A stretch of DNA of 64,000 nt, from assembly GCF_001238275.1 (NCBI RefSeq), contig NZ_LGTB01000042.1, positions 1 through 64,000 on the forward strand, written 5' to 3'. Made by a program: the position numbers and the translations under genes. Below the pieces are notes generated by a model. The model searched no databases, had not been told where the DNA came from, and saw nothing but the letters and a program-made list of their open reading frames with translations. Shown one piece after another: positions 8,566 to 18,012 of this stretch (position 1 is the first letter of the stretch; each line of letters begins with the position of its first letter). The stretch comes from Bradyrhizobium viridifuturi (lineage in GTDB: Bacteria; Pseudomonadota; Alphaproteobacteria; Rhizobiales; Xanthobacteraceae).

Positions 8566-8785
8566 TCTAGCACGAGGCCTTAGCGCAAGGCAATTTTTCC
8601 GGTTCCACGCGTTGCAACAGAGCACTGCCGGCATCGATCGCTTCGGCTGCCTCGATCCATGCCTCACGTCGAAGACCGCTCCACATCGAAGAGCTGCCGC
8701 AAGATCGATCGCAACACCAATATCGAACACGATGGCGCCGTCGCGATGTTCGTCACACATCGCGGTCCTTGCGGTCGATGTATCC

Positions 8786-9898
8786 CTACCGCGCCCCGAA
8801 CGTGGTCTTGCCGAACAGCGCCTTCTGGGTCGAGGGTTGCGAGCGCCAATATTGCGGCGGCGCGCTCACCTCGCCGCCCAGCTCGGCGGCGGCGTGCCAG
8901 CCCCAGCGCGGGTCGTAGAGCATGCCACGGGCAAGCGCGACCATGTCGGCCTTCCCGGACGCGACGATCTCCTCCGCCTGCTTCGCTTCGGTGATCAGGC
9001 CGACCGCCATCGTGGTGACACCGGTGGCCTCCCGCACCGCCTGCGCCGCGGGTACCTGATAGCCCGGCCCGAGCGGGATTTTCTGCAGCGCTGAGACGCC
9101 GCCGGAGGAGACATCCATCCAGTCGACGCCGCGCTTCTTCAGCTCCTTGGTGAACTCGATGGTCTGCGCGACGTCCCAGCCGCCCTCGACCCAATCGGTC
9201 GCCGACACCCGGACGCCGACCGGCTTGCGGTCCGGAAAGACAGCGCGCACCGCGTCGAACACTTCGAGCGGAAAACGCATCCGGTTCTCGAGCGAGCCGC
9301 CGTAGCGGTCGGTGCGCTTGTTGGCGAGCGGCGACAGGAACTGGTGCAGCAGATAGCCGTGCGCGGCGTGCAGCTCGAGCGCGTCGATGCCGAGCCGGTC
9401 GGCGCGCTTCGCCGCGGCGACGAAGGCCTCGCGGATGCGCGCCAGGCCGGCATCATCGAGCGCCACCGGCGCGGCCTCGCCGTCCTTGTGCGGGACCGCT
9501 GAAGGTCCAACCGTCTGCCAACCGCCTTCGGCAACCGGGATCAACTGCCCACCCTCCCAGGGACGCTGGCTCGATGCCTTGCGGCCGGCATGGGCGAGCT
9601 GCATTGCGACCGCCGTCTTGGAATGCTTGCGCACCGAAGCCAGGATTGGCTTCAGCGCTGCTTCATTGGCATCGCTGTAGAGGCCGAGGCAGCCCGGCGT
9701 GATCCGCCCGATATCCTCGACATGGGTGGCCTCGATGCAGAACATCGCGGCGCCCGACAGCGCCAGCATGTTGATGTGGGTGAAATGCCAATCATTGGCG
9801 GAGCCGTCATTGGCCGAATACTGGCACATCGGCGCAACCATGATGCGATTGGCGAGTGTCAGACTACGCAGTTCGATCGGGGAAAACAGGGTGCTCAT
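8786..9898 (-). CDS. NADH:flavin oxidoreductase, old yellow enzyme family (YqjM-like)
   Basis: A 370-residue FMN TIM-barrel ene-reductase. Family segments in order: MSTLFSPIELRSLTLANRIM, VAPMCQYSA with the Cys of thermophilic-like OYEs, QLAHAGRKAS, the substrate-binding ELHAAHGYLLHQFLSP with paired His, RTDRYGGSLENRMRF, and MVALARGMLYDPRW near the C-terminus. The frame extends upstream to 10000, but ATG 9898 gives the family start. It probably reduces activated double bonds of enones at the expense of NAD(P)H; the natural substrate is unknown. The gene is upstream of metA on the same strand, but the riboswitch between them argues for a separate metA promoter. Confidence 0.88.
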   Translation of the reverse strand: MSTLFSPIELRSLTLANRIMVAPMCQYSANDGSANDWHFTHINMLALSGAAMFCIEATHVEDIGRITPGCLGLYSDANEAALKPILASVRKHSKTAVAMQLAHAGRKASSQRPWEGGQLIPVAEGGWQTVGPSAVPHKDGEAAPVALDDAGLARIREAFVAAAKRADRLGIDALELHAAHGYLLHQFLSPLANKRTDRYGGSLENRMRFPLEVFDAVRAVFPDRKPVGVRVSATDWVEGGWDVAQTIEFTKELKKRGVDWMDVSSGGVSALQKIPLGPGYQVPAAQAVREATGVTTMAVGLITEAKQAEEIVASGKADMVALARGMLYDPRWGWHAAAELGGEVSAPPQYWRSQPSTQKALFGKTTFGAR

Positions 9899-10017
9899 GC
9901 GGCGATATCCGGATCGGGGAAAGGGCCCGGATAAGATAGAGGCCGAGGCCGCAATCACCAACTGTTCGGGACGCCGTGCAGGCCCGGCGCAGATCAGCAA
10001 TGCGGATACGATGTCCG

Positions 10018-10042
10018 TTCACCCTCCCCTGGAGGGGGTGAA
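10018..10042 (-). terminator. Terminator-like hairpin after the phytase-like gene
   Basis: TTCACCC...GGGTGAA arms with CTCC/GGAG form a strong stem just downstream of the leftward gene ending at 10051. There is no clear T-tract. Confidence 0.4.
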
Positions 10043-10050
10043 GGGAAGCC

Positions 10051-11157
10051 TCACTCCACCAGCGTGAACTGCAGCAGCAGGTTGCGCTGGATCAGGGAGA
10101 AATTGTCGTCGGAAATCATGGTCAGCACGGTCTCGCCCTCGGCAGTGAAATGGGCATCGATGCCTTCCATGTTGTCGATCTCATTGCCGAGATCGGCGTT
10201 GAAGATCGCCGGTCCGTCGACGATGGCGCCGGGCGCGATGTCGGACAGCGCGAGGCGGCGGATACGGATGCCGACACCGCCGAGCCAGGAGAATTTCCGC
10301 TCCAGGATCAACAGATCGCCCGACGGCATCAGGACCGCATCGCTGATGTCGAAATTCTCGGTGCGTCGGACGCTGAACTGGCCCGGCGTCTTGCCGCCGA
10401 CCAGGAAGGCGATCAGGTTGCCGCTCGCGTCGAGCCCGCGCTCCGACATCGCGATCAGCGTGCCGGCCAGCGCCTGCCCCTTGGCCAGATCCTTGGGCAT
10501 GACCTTGGGCACGAAGACCAGCGCCTCGAGCCCCTTGTTGATGGGAAGCTTGCGCGCCGCCGGCGGCAGCGGCACCACCTCGCCGCGCGAACGGGTAAAG
10601 CCCTTGGCGAAGTCGAAGCGCAGTACCTGGTTGACCCGTTCGAGCCCGACATAGGCAGTCGAGCCGTCGAGCGCGAGCGATTCCGAATCGTACCAGCCGC
10701 GGGTCGCGGTGATCGGCCTGCCGTCGGCACCGAGCAGCGGGGCGGCCTCGACATCGTCGAGCCCGGCCATCTCGCGGCCGCGATAGGCGATGCGGCCGGT
10801 GAACCAGGTGCCCTGGTCGCTGACCGCGATGAAGCGCTCCCCCCTGGTATCGAGCCTGAGCGCGGAGAGGCCGCCGAAGCCGGCGAACGACGAGGTCAGA
10901 ATGAGGCCGCTGCGATATTCCAGCGCGCCGAACCGCACCTTTGCACGATCGCGGATATCGAACGACGGCAGCGGCCGTGCGTTGACCTCGATCGAAGCCG
11001 GTTCATCGACGCGATGGCGGCCCGGTCTCCCCGGCGGCCCTGGCGTCAGCGCCGACGGGTTCGCGCCCTGTGCCAGCGCGAGACGCGGCAATGCTGCGGC
11101 CGACAACCCCGCCGCCACACCTTTCAGGATATGGCGGCGGCTAAAGGTTGAGCGCAT
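10051..11157 (-). CDS. Tat-exported esterase-like protein of the phytase-like family
   Basis: A 368-residue protein starting with a twin-arginine signal (FSRRHILKGVAAGLSAAALP, cleavage after ALAQ). The mature part reads as a beta-propeller with the 'esterase-like activity of phytase' pattern: GGLSALRLDTRGERFIAVSD, WYDSESLALDG, NKGLEALVFVP, LIAMSERG, SDAVLMPSGDLLILERKFS and NEIDNMEGIDAHF. Proteins of this family are periplasmic and poorly characterised, and true phytase activity is not assured. It ends just after cobT begins its downstream side (3-bp gap from 11161), so it may be transcribed with the cobT group. Confidence 0.75.
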   Translation of the reverse strand: MRSTFSRRHILKGVAAGLSAAALPRLALAQGANPSALTPGPPGRPGRHRVDEPASIEVNARPLPSFDIRDRAKVRFGALEYRSGLILTSSFAGFGGLSALRLDTRGERFIAVSDQGTWFTGRIAYRGREMAGLDDVEAAPLLGADGRPITATRGWYDSESLALDGSTAYVGLERVNQVLRFDFAKGFTRSRGEVVPLPPAARKLPINKGLEALVFVPKVMPKDLAKGQALAGTLIAMSERGLDASGNLIAFLVGGKTPGQFSVRRTENFDISDAVLMPSGDLLILERKFSWLGGVGIRIRRLALSDIAPGAIVDGPAIFNADLGNEIDNMEGIDAHFTAEGETVLTMISDDNFSLIQRNLLLQFTLVE

Positions 11158-11160
11158 GTC

Positions 11161-13058
11161 TCACGAGTGGAGGCGGCGCCGCGTGCCCGCGCCGGGCGCC
11201 GAGCCGTGGGTCTCGCTGAACAGCTCGGCGAGCTTTTCGGTGATGGCACCGCCAAGCTCCTCGGCATCCACGATGGTAACGGCGCGGCGATAATAGCGCG
11301 TCACGTCGTGACCGATGCCGATCGCGATCAGCTCGACCGGCGAGCGGGTCTCGATCTCCTCGATGATGTGGCGCAGATGCCGCTCGAGATAGTTGCCCGG
11401 ATTGACCGACAGCGTGGAGTCGTCGACCGGCGCGCGTCGGAGATCATCATCAGGATGCGGCGCTGCTCGGGGCGCGCGAGCAGGCGCTTGTGTGCCCAGT
11501 CGAGCGCCTCGCCGTCGATGTTCTCCTTCAGGAGACCTTCGCGCATCATCAGGCCGAGGTTCTTGCGCGCACGACGCCACGGTGCATCGGCCGACTTGTA
11601 GATGATGTGCCTGAGATCGTTGAGGCGGCCGGGATTGGCCGGCTTGCCGGCGGCAAGCCAGGCTTCGCGCGACTGCCCGCCCTTCCAGGCGCGGGTGGTG
11701 AAGCCGAGGATCTCGACCTTGACGCCGCAACGCTCCAGCGTGCGCGCCAGGATGTCGGCGCAGGTGGCGGCAACCGTGATCGGACGGCCGCGCATCGAGC
11801 CGGAGTTATCCAGCAGCAGCGTCACCACGGTGTCGCGGAACGTCGCCTCCTTCTCGTGCATGAAGGACAGCGGATGATAGGGATCGGTGACGACGCGCGA
11901 CAGCCGCGCCGGATCGAGGATGCCTTCCTCGAGATCGAAATCCCAGGCGCGGTTCTGCTGCGCCATCAGGCGGCGCTGCAGGCGGTTGGCGAGCCGCGCC
12001 ACGATACCCTGCAGATGCGCGAGCTGCTTGTCGAGATAGGAACGCAGCCGCTCCAGCTCGTCGTGATCGCAGAGGTCTTCGGCCGCGATCACCTCGTCGA
12101 ACTTCGGCGCAAACGCATGATATTCCGGGCCGCGCGGTTCGTTCTGGCCGCGTGAATTCGGCCGCGTCGCCTCGCCCGGCGTCTCGTCGTCGCCGAGCTC
12201 GCCGTCATCGAACGTGTCAGACGTGGAGGCCTGCGCGCTCTCCATCGCGCTTTCGCTCATCTCTTCCGCCGACGTTTGGGCCTGGTCGGCGCTCATCTCC
12301 TGCGCGGCGTCGGAATCGGGCGAGCCCTCGGCGCCGGACTGATCGCTCTCGCCGTCCTGGTTCTCGTCCTGATCCTCGTCGTCGTCGGAATCCATGTTGC
12401 GGTCGTCGCCGAGATCGAGCGCCGACAGCAGGTCATGGACGAGGTCGCCGAACCTCGCCTGGTCCTCGGTGAAGCGGCTGAGCTGGTCGAGCCGCGAGCC
12501 GATCTTGTCCTCCAGCGTCGGACGCCAGAGATCGACCATCTTCTTGGCGGCCGCGGGCGGCGCCATGCCGGTGAGACGCTCGCGCACCAGCATCGCCAGC
12601 GCATCCGACAGCGGCGCGTCGGCGCGGTCGGTGATCTCGTCATACTTGCCGCGGTGGAAATGATCGTCGAGCATCGCGGTGAGGTTCTTCGCGACGCCGG
12701 CCATCCGGCGCGAGCCGATCGCCTCGACGCGCGCCTGCTCGACCGCCTCGAACACGCCGCGCGCCTGCGGATTGCCGGGCATCAGCTTGCGATGCACCTT
12801 GGGATCGTGACAGGCGATCTTCAGCGCGATCGAATCGGCGTGGCCGCGCACGATCGCCGCATCGCGCTTGGTCATCTTGCGCGCCGGCTCCGGCAGCCGC
12901 GCCTTGCCGGGCGCAAGCCCCGGCCGCTCGGCGGCGAAGGAGATCTCGAGCTCCGGCTTCTTGGCGATCGCCTTCAGGCACGCCGACACCGAGCGCTTGA
13001 ACGGCTCGGTCGGCGCTTCCTTCGATCCGGGACGGAATTTGATATTGGAGGTTGTCAT
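11161..13058 (-). CDS. cobT: Cobaltochelatase subunit CobT, frameshifted near 11436 in this sequence
   Basis: CobT is the VWA-containing subunit of the CobNST complex that inserts cobalt into hydrogenobyrinate diamide in aerobic cobalamin synthesis. The first 540 residues read well: N-terminal helical domain, a very acidic linker at about 218-290, then the MIDAS motif DNSGS at 417-421. After RILMMISD the frame breaks. One added base (GACGCGCG for GACGGCGCG) restores GAPVDDSTLSVNPGNYLERH and the normal C-terminus, for 632 residues in total. It overlaps the upstream GNAT gene by four bases (ATGA), and cobS lies beyond that. A sequence error is likely. Confidence 0.85.
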
Positions 13059-13465
13059 AGCGATTTCGTAAACCAGTGGCGCGTGACGCCGCCGGGATAT
13101 CCCTCAATCGAACCGAACTCTTTATATCCGTTGGCGCGGTAGAAGCCCGGCGCCTGGAAGCTCATCGTATCCAGATAGGATTGCGTGGCTCCGAAGCGCC
13201 GCGCCTCGTCTTCGATCGCCTTGATCAGTTTCGCGCCAAAGCCCCTGTTGCGAAACTTCTGCTCCATCCAGAACAGCTGGATGAACAACACCGCGGTCCA
13301 GACCTCGCCGACGATACCGCCGACGATCTCGTCGCCTTGCCGCAGCGAGATGGCGAAGCGCTTGTACTTCTGCTTCCCCATCTTCTCGTTGTTGTAGCGG
13401 AGCAGTCCGCCGAGCACCGCTTTCTTCGTCTGTGTGACTGTGCGCTCGACGGAGATTTTCGGCAT
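13055..13465 (-). CDS. GNAT family N-acetyltransferase
   Basis: A 136-residue GNAT protein. The acetyl-CoA-binding loop is seen as MEQKFRNRGFGAKLIKAIEDEARRFGA (R-x-x-G-x-G/A type, here split over residues about 69-95). A C-terminal YLDTMSFQAPGFYRANGYKEFG typical of small-molecule acetyltransferases follows. It sits between cobS and cobT, its stop overlaps the cobT start by four bases, and it follows cobS by 3 bp. All three are therefore probably one operon. A role in cobalamin synthesis is not established; substrate unknown. Confidence 0.85.
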   Translation of the reverse strand: MPKISVERTVTQTKKAVLGGLLRYNNEKMGKQKYKRFAISLRQGDEIVGGIVGEVWTAVLFIQLFWMEQKFRNRGFGAKLIKAIEDEARRFGATQSYLDTMSFQAPGFYRANGYKEFGSIEGYPGGVTRHWFTKSL

Positions 13466-13468
13466 GGA

Positions 13469-14467
13469 CTAGCTGAGCGCCACGTTGACCGAGGATTCCG
13501 GCAACTCGACGTTGAAGCAGCGCTGGTAGAACTCGGCGACCAGCGGTCGTTCCAGCTCGTCACACTTGTTGAGGAAGGTGACGCGGAACGCGAAGCCGAT
13601 GTCGTTGAAGATATCGGCGTTCTCCGCCCAGGTGATCACCGTGCGCGGGCTCATCACCGTCGACAGGTCGCCATTGGCGAACGCGTTACGGGTGAGATCT
13701 GCGAGGCGCACCATCTTGTTGACGATGTCGCGGCCTTCCTGCGTGCGATAGTGCTTCGCCTTGGCCAGCACGATCTCCACTTCCTCGTCATGGGCGAGGT
13801 AGTTCAGCGTGGTGACGATCGACCAGCGGTCCATCTGGCCCTGGTTGATCTGCTGGGTGCCGTGATAGAGGCCCGAGGTGTCGCCGAGGCCGACCGTGTT
13901 GGCGGTCGCGAACAGGCGGAACGCCGGATGCGGCTTGATCACCTTGTTCTGGTCGAGCAGTGTCAGGCGGCCGGAGACTTCCAGCACGCGCTGAATCACG
14001 AACATCACGTCCGGGCGGCCGGCGTCGTATTCGTCGAACACCAGCGCGATGTTGTGCTGCAGCGCCCAGGGCAGGATGCCGTCACGGAATTCGGTGACCT
14101 GCTTGCCGTCCTTGACCACGATGGCGTCCTTGCCGACGAGATCGATACGGCTGATATGGCTGTCGAGGTTGACGCGCACGCAGGGCCAGTTGAGGCGGGC
14201 CGCGACCTGCTCGATGTGGGTCGATTTGCCGGTGCCGTGATAGCCGGTGACCATCACGCGGCGGTTCTTGGCAAAGCCGGCGAGGATCGCAAGCGTGGTG
14301 GCGCGGTCGAAGCGATAGTCGCTGTCGACTTCCGGCACATGCGGATCGACTTCGGAATAGGCGGGAACTTCCAGATCGCTATCGATCCCGAAGACCTGCC
14401 GAACCGAAACCTTCATGTCGGGCAAGCCGACGGGTTGTTGCTCTTTGGTCTGGACGGCGGTCGTCAT
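13469..14467 (-). CDS. cobS: Cobaltochelatase AAA+ subunit CobS
   Basis: A 332-residue AAA+ ATPase powering cobalt insertion together with CobT and CobN. Walker A is GYHGTGKS at residues 75-82 and Walker B is IALVFDEYDAG. The sensor region FRLFATANTVGLGDTSGLYHG and the arginine-finger area SPRTVITWAEN are also visible. Length and N-terminus (MKVSVRQVFGIDSDLEVPAYS after a short leader) fit CobS. It is first in the cobS-GNAT-cobT order. CobN is not in the window. Confidence 0.93.
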   Translation of the reverse strand: MTTAVQTKEQQPVGLPDMKVSVRQVFGIDSDLEVPAYSEVDPHVPEVDSDYRFDRATTLAILAGFAKNRRVMVTGYHGTGKSTHIEQVAARLNWPCVRVNLDSHISRIDLVGKDAIVVKDGKQVTEFRDGILPWALQHNIALVFDEYDAGRPDVMFVIQRVLEVSGRLTLLDQNKVIKPHPAFRLFATANTVGLGDTSGLYHGTQQINQGQMDRWSIVTTLNYLAHDEEVEIVLAKAKHYRTQEGRDIVNKMVRLADLTRNAFANGDLSTVMSPRTVITWAENADIFNDIGFAFRVTFLNKCDELERPLVAEFYQRCFNVELPESSVNVALS

Positions 14468-14761
14468 TCATCCTCCGAGGTCCCGGGCATTCCCGAAACC
14501 AGATTGTAGGGCATTTGGCTGCGGATGGGGTGCTATGCACAAGCCTAGCAGAGAGCATCGGCCGGCAGAAGCCCACGGGCAAATCAAAGTTCCGTTGATG
14601 TATCATCAAGATAGGCGCGAAACCCGGTTTTTGGAAGGCTGCTCTGCAAATCCCGCCGTACTTTTGCCGCAGCGCCCCGGCGGCCTGTCCGGCCGGGCAC
14701 TTTTCAGCCCGGCGCGGAGTTGTTAGCTCTCGTACCGTTTCACCGTCACCCATGGGATTCT

Positions 14762-15423
14762 GTGACTTCATTCCTTGACCCATTGATCGCGTTCGTTTCA
14801 GCCCACGCCTGGCTCGCCTATCTGACGCTGTTTCTGGCCGCCCTGCTGGAAGCCGTTCCGGTGGTCGGCTCGCTGGTTCCGGGCTCGACGATCATCTTGG
14901 CGTTGAGCGCGCTGGTCCCGGGCGGCGAATTGAAGCTGTGGCCGGTGCTCGCCGCGGCGGCCTGCGGCGCGATGCTCGGCGACGGCACCGCCTACCTGAT
15001 CGGCTATCGCAGCCAGCGCGAGATCCTCTCCGCCTGGCCGCTCTCCAACTACCCGCGCGTGGTCGCGCAGAGCGAGGCCTTTTTCAACCGCTGGGGCGTG
15101 CTCGCGGTGTTCTTCGCCCGCTTCGTGCCGCCGATTCGCGCCTTCGTACCGATCACCGCCGGCGCGCTCGACATGCCGCCGGCGCGCTTCTACGCGGTCA
15201 ACATCCCCGCGATCCTGCTCTGGGCGCCGGCGCATGTGCTGCCCGGGGTGCTCGCGGTCACCGCGCTGCACGACTATGCCGGCCTGCCGCATCATCAACA
15301 CGTCGGCAAGCACCTGTGGATGTTCGCGGTCGCGGCGCCGCCATCATCCTGACGCTGGCGGTCTGGACCATCCGCCGCCGCCATGGCGGCGGCCTGATCG
15401 AACCGTCCAAGCCGGCAGAATAA
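14762..15423 (+). CDS. DedA family membrane protein, frameshifted near 15335 in this sequence
   Basis: DedA proteins are inner-membrane scaffolds involved in lipid carrier recycling and envelope homeostasis. The product has LEAVPVVGSLVPGSTIILALS, the family core GDGTAYLIGYRSQREIL, and FFARFVPPIRAFVPITAGALDM. One missing base (GCGGGCGCC read as GCGGCGCC) breaks the last helix. Adding it gives VAGAAIILTLAVWTIRRRHGG and a 220-residue protein. The start is taken at GTG 14762 (MTSFLDPLIAFVSAH); TTG at 14720 is an alternative. It diverges from cobS. Confidence 0.8.
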
Positions 15424-15426
15424 GAG

Positions 15427-16649
15427 CTAGATGCTATTGGTCGAGCCGGCCCGCCCAGGTGCAGGGCCGACATAACGCGCCCGCGGCCTGATCAGCTTGC
15501 CGAGCTGAAGCTGCTCGCTGGCATGCGCGATCCAGCCGACGCTGCGCGCCATCGCGAACAGCGCGAGCTCGCTTCCTGCGGGCATCCGCAACGCATGCAC
15601 CAGCACCGCCAGCGCGTAATCGATATTGACGAACTCGCCGGTCGCCTCCGCGATCCGCTCCGGCACTTCCCGGGTGAATTTGCGCGGCGCGCCGGCCCGC
15701 GTCAGCGCCTCCAGCAGCGAGATCGCGCGCGGATCGCCCTTCTTGTAGACGCCGTGCCCGAAGCCGGCGAAGCGCTCGCCGAGCGCGACCCGCTCACGGA
15801 CAACAGGCGCAACGTCATTGTCGATCATCGTCCTGACCAGGCGCGAGGCGAGCACGCCGGCGCCGCCATGCATCGGGCCCTTCAGCGCGACGAGCCCCGC
15901 GATCACGGCGTCGTATAGATTAAGCCCGGTCGATGCCGCGCAGCGCGCGGTGAAGGTGGACGCATTCAATTCGTGATCGGCGAGCAGCACCAGCGCGCGG
16001 CGAATGAGATCCGGCGCGTGCTTGTTGTCGGGCGCCCAGGCCCGCGCCACCTGCTCGTGCAGCGGCTCGGCCGACGGCACGGCGTTCAGCATGGTCGCGA
16101 CCAGCAGCCGCAAGATGCGCCCGCCGACCATCGCGCGGCCATCGGGCGCGCGGGTGAAGCGCCGGGATCGGCGCTTGCCGCCAGCGCCAGCACCGCGACC
16201 GTCCGGTCGATCGGCTGGGCACGGCGCGCGGCCTCGGCGATCGCACGCATTTCATCGGAGACATGCGGGCAATTGTCCGGCGCGAACGGATCGACGCCGG
16301 TGACATCCCACAGCAGCGTCGCGGTGTGCTCCAGGGTGTCGCGCTGGGAGAGATCGACGCAATTGACGCCGCGGTAGATCGGGCCCTGCTCGGTGATGGT
16401 TGCGATCGCCGAATCCATCACCGGCAAGTCCGCATCGAAATTGCGGAAGCCGCGCGGCTCCGGCGACGGCACGCGGCGCTCCTTCAACCCCCTGATGTCC
16501 TCGGCGCGGTAGCGGTGGCTGCGCGAATCCGGCGACGGCTCGGAGCGGATCAGGCCACGGCTGACATAGGCGTAGAGGGTCGCCGGCGAGATCGCGAGCT
16601 CGGCGGCGGCCTCGCGGGCGGAGAGGTAAAGCTCGGCGGATTTTTTCAT
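15427..16649 (-). CDS. Citrate synthase-family protein with N-terminal MerR-like HTH, frameshifted near 16159 in this sequence
   Basis: The N-terminal ~60 residues (LSAREAAAELAISPATLYAY, then VSRGLIRSEPSP and a YRAEDIRGLKERR tail) form a MerR/excisionase-type DNA-binding domain. The rest is citrate synthase: NASTFTARCAAST, PMHGGAG with the first catalytic His, GFGHGVYKKGDPRA with the second His and the citrate-binding Arg, and VNIDYALAV with the catalytic Asp. The usual GHRVY is GHGVY here. One base is missing around TTCACCCGCGCG; with it the protein is 407 residues. It faces another citrate synthase gene across a 76-bp region rich in TTGAT repeats. Confidence 0.8.
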
Positions 16650-16650
16650 A

Positions 16651-16677
16651 TTGATTTATATAATCAAGATTGATCAA
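16651..16677. promoter_or_regulatory. Inverted-repeat operator between the divergent citrate synthase genes
   Basis: TTGATTTATATAATCAA (16651-16667) is a perfect 6-bp inverted repeat with a 5-bp spacer. It is followed at 16670-16677 by the palindrome TTGATCAA. The AT-rich block touches the start codon of the HTH-citrate synthase (16649) and lies about 50 bp from the other start (16726). A MerR-like regulator site is plausible, and the fusion protein itself is the nearest candidate to bind. Confidence 0.55.
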
Positions 16678-16725
16678 CTCGTCGAGTGGCCCGACTTTGA
16701 AGGGGTGAAGCAAGGAGATCGGGCC

Positions 16726-17820
16726 ATGAATATGATTCTCACCAAGAGCCAGATCGGTCTGGATGGCGTTCCCGCCGCCGAGACCGTGTTGAGCCATGTC
16801 GACGGCGAGCGCGGCGAACTCATCATCGCCGGCGAGCACGTCGCGAGCCTCGCTGGCAAGTCGAGCTTCGAGGGCGTCACCGCGCGGCTGTGGAACGGCG
16901 CCACCGGCAAGACGTTGAGCGAAGCCAATGTCCGCGCCAGCCTCGGCGCCGCCCGCGAGCGCGCCTTCGCGCGGCTACCGGACCTGCTGCCGGCGACGCG
17001 CGGCATGTCGATCGTCGACGGCTTCCGGGCCGCGATCGCGGGGCTGCGCGGCGAGAACGGGCTGGAGCACGAGGCGACCATTGTCGGCGCCTTCCCGGTG
17101 ATCGCCGGCGCCCTGGTCCAGCAAGCCAAGGGGCATGATCCGATCGCGCCGGATCCGAATGTCAGCCACGCCGCCGACACGCTGCATATGCTGCTGGGCC
17201 GCAAGGCTGTGCCGCGCGAGGTCGCGGCACTCGACGCCTATCTCGTCACAGTCTGCGATCACGGCATGAATGCGTCGACCTTCACCACGCGGGTGATCGC
17301 ATCGACCCAGGCGGATCTGTTCGCGGCCATCACCGGCGGCTATTGCGCGCTGACCGGCCCGCTGCATGGCGGCGCGCCGGAGCCGGTGCTCGAGATGCTG
17401 GATGCGATCGGCACGCGCGAGCGCATCAAGCCCTGGGTCGACGGCGCGCTGGCGCACGGCGAGCGACTGATGGGCTTCGGTCATCGCGTCTATCGCGTGC
17501 GCGACCCGCGCGCCGACGTGCTGAAGGTCGCGATCGAGCGCCTCGAGGCCAGCGGTGCCGACCTGCCGTTTGCCGGCGAGGTCGAAGCCTATATCCGCGA
17601 AGCGCTGCGAAAGAAGAATCCGGAGCGTCCGCTCGAGACCAATGTCGAGTTCTTCACCGCGATCCTGCTCGATGGGCTGGAGATTCCGCGGCAGGCCTTC
17701 ACGCCGATCTTCGCGGTGGCCCGCGCCGCCGGCTGGACCGCGCACGCGCTCGAGCAGCGCCGCACCGGGCGGCTGATCCGGCCGAGCTCGTCCTATGTCG
17801 GGGCGGTGCCGAAGAGCTAG
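16726..17820 (+). CDS. Citrate synthase / methylcitrate synthase-like protein
   Basis: A 364-residue citrate synthase-fold protein. Conserved: CDHGMNASTFTTRVIAST, PLHGGAPEP with the first catalytic His, and GFGHRVYRVRDPRAD with the second His and Arg. The C-terminal WTAHALEQRRTGRLIRPSS supplies a further citrate-binding Arg. At the third catalytic position the motif reads TNVEFFTAI, so the usual Asp (NVDFY) is Glu. AAGGAG at 16712-16717 supports ATG 16726. Substrate preference (acetyl- or propionyl-CoA) and even activity are open. It is divergent from the HTH fusion paralogue. Confidence 0.85.
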   Translation: MNMILTKSQIGLDGVPAAETVLSHVDGERGELIIAGEHVASLAGKSSFEGVTARLWNGATGKTLSEANVRASLGAARERAFARLPDLLPATRGMSIVDGFRAAIAGLRGENGLEHEATIVGAFPVIAGALVQQAKGHDPIAPDPNVSHAADTLHMLLGRKAVPREVAALDAYLVTVCDHGMNASTFTTRVIASTQADLFAAITGGYCALTGPLHGGAPEPVLEMLDAIGTRERIKPWVDGALAHGERLMGFGHRVYRVRDPRADVLKVAIERLEASGADLPFAGEVEAYIREALRKKNPERPLETNVEFFTAILLDGLEIPRQAFTPIFAVARAAGWTAHALEQRRTGRLIRPSSSYVGAVPKS

Positions 17821-17862
17821 GAGCTGACCGACGTGATCGACGGCGGAGCTAGATTCTCCGCT

Positions 17863-18000
17863 GTCGTCCCTGCGAACGCAGCGACCCATACGCCGCGGCC
17901 CATCAATTGGGCAATCGGGCAGACATCCTGTGTGAACAATAACCGCTGGTGGTTATGGGCCCCTGCTCCCGTGCGCAATTGTGCACCAGGCAGGGGCGAC
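17863..18000. repeat. Interspersed palindromic repeat, family A (degenerate copy)
   Basis: The ends are inverted (GTCGTCCCTGCGAACGCAG... and ...GGCAGGGGCGAC), with the inner GACCCATA/TATGGGC pairing shared by the copies at 27014, 46344 and 55124. A nested GTGCGCAATTGTGCAC (17971-17986) also occurs in the family B copy at 58094. It lies between convergent genes. Confidence 0.7.
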
Positions 18001-18012
18001 GAAAGCGATGGC

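Noticed and set aside
8221..8760. Minus-strand frame covering the metA leader
   Set aside because: It overlaps the riboswitch and the start of metA in another frame; low-complexity product.
13076..14509. 477-codon plus-strand frame over the GNAT and cobS genes
   Set aside because: Antisense to two convincing genes and lacking any motif of its own.
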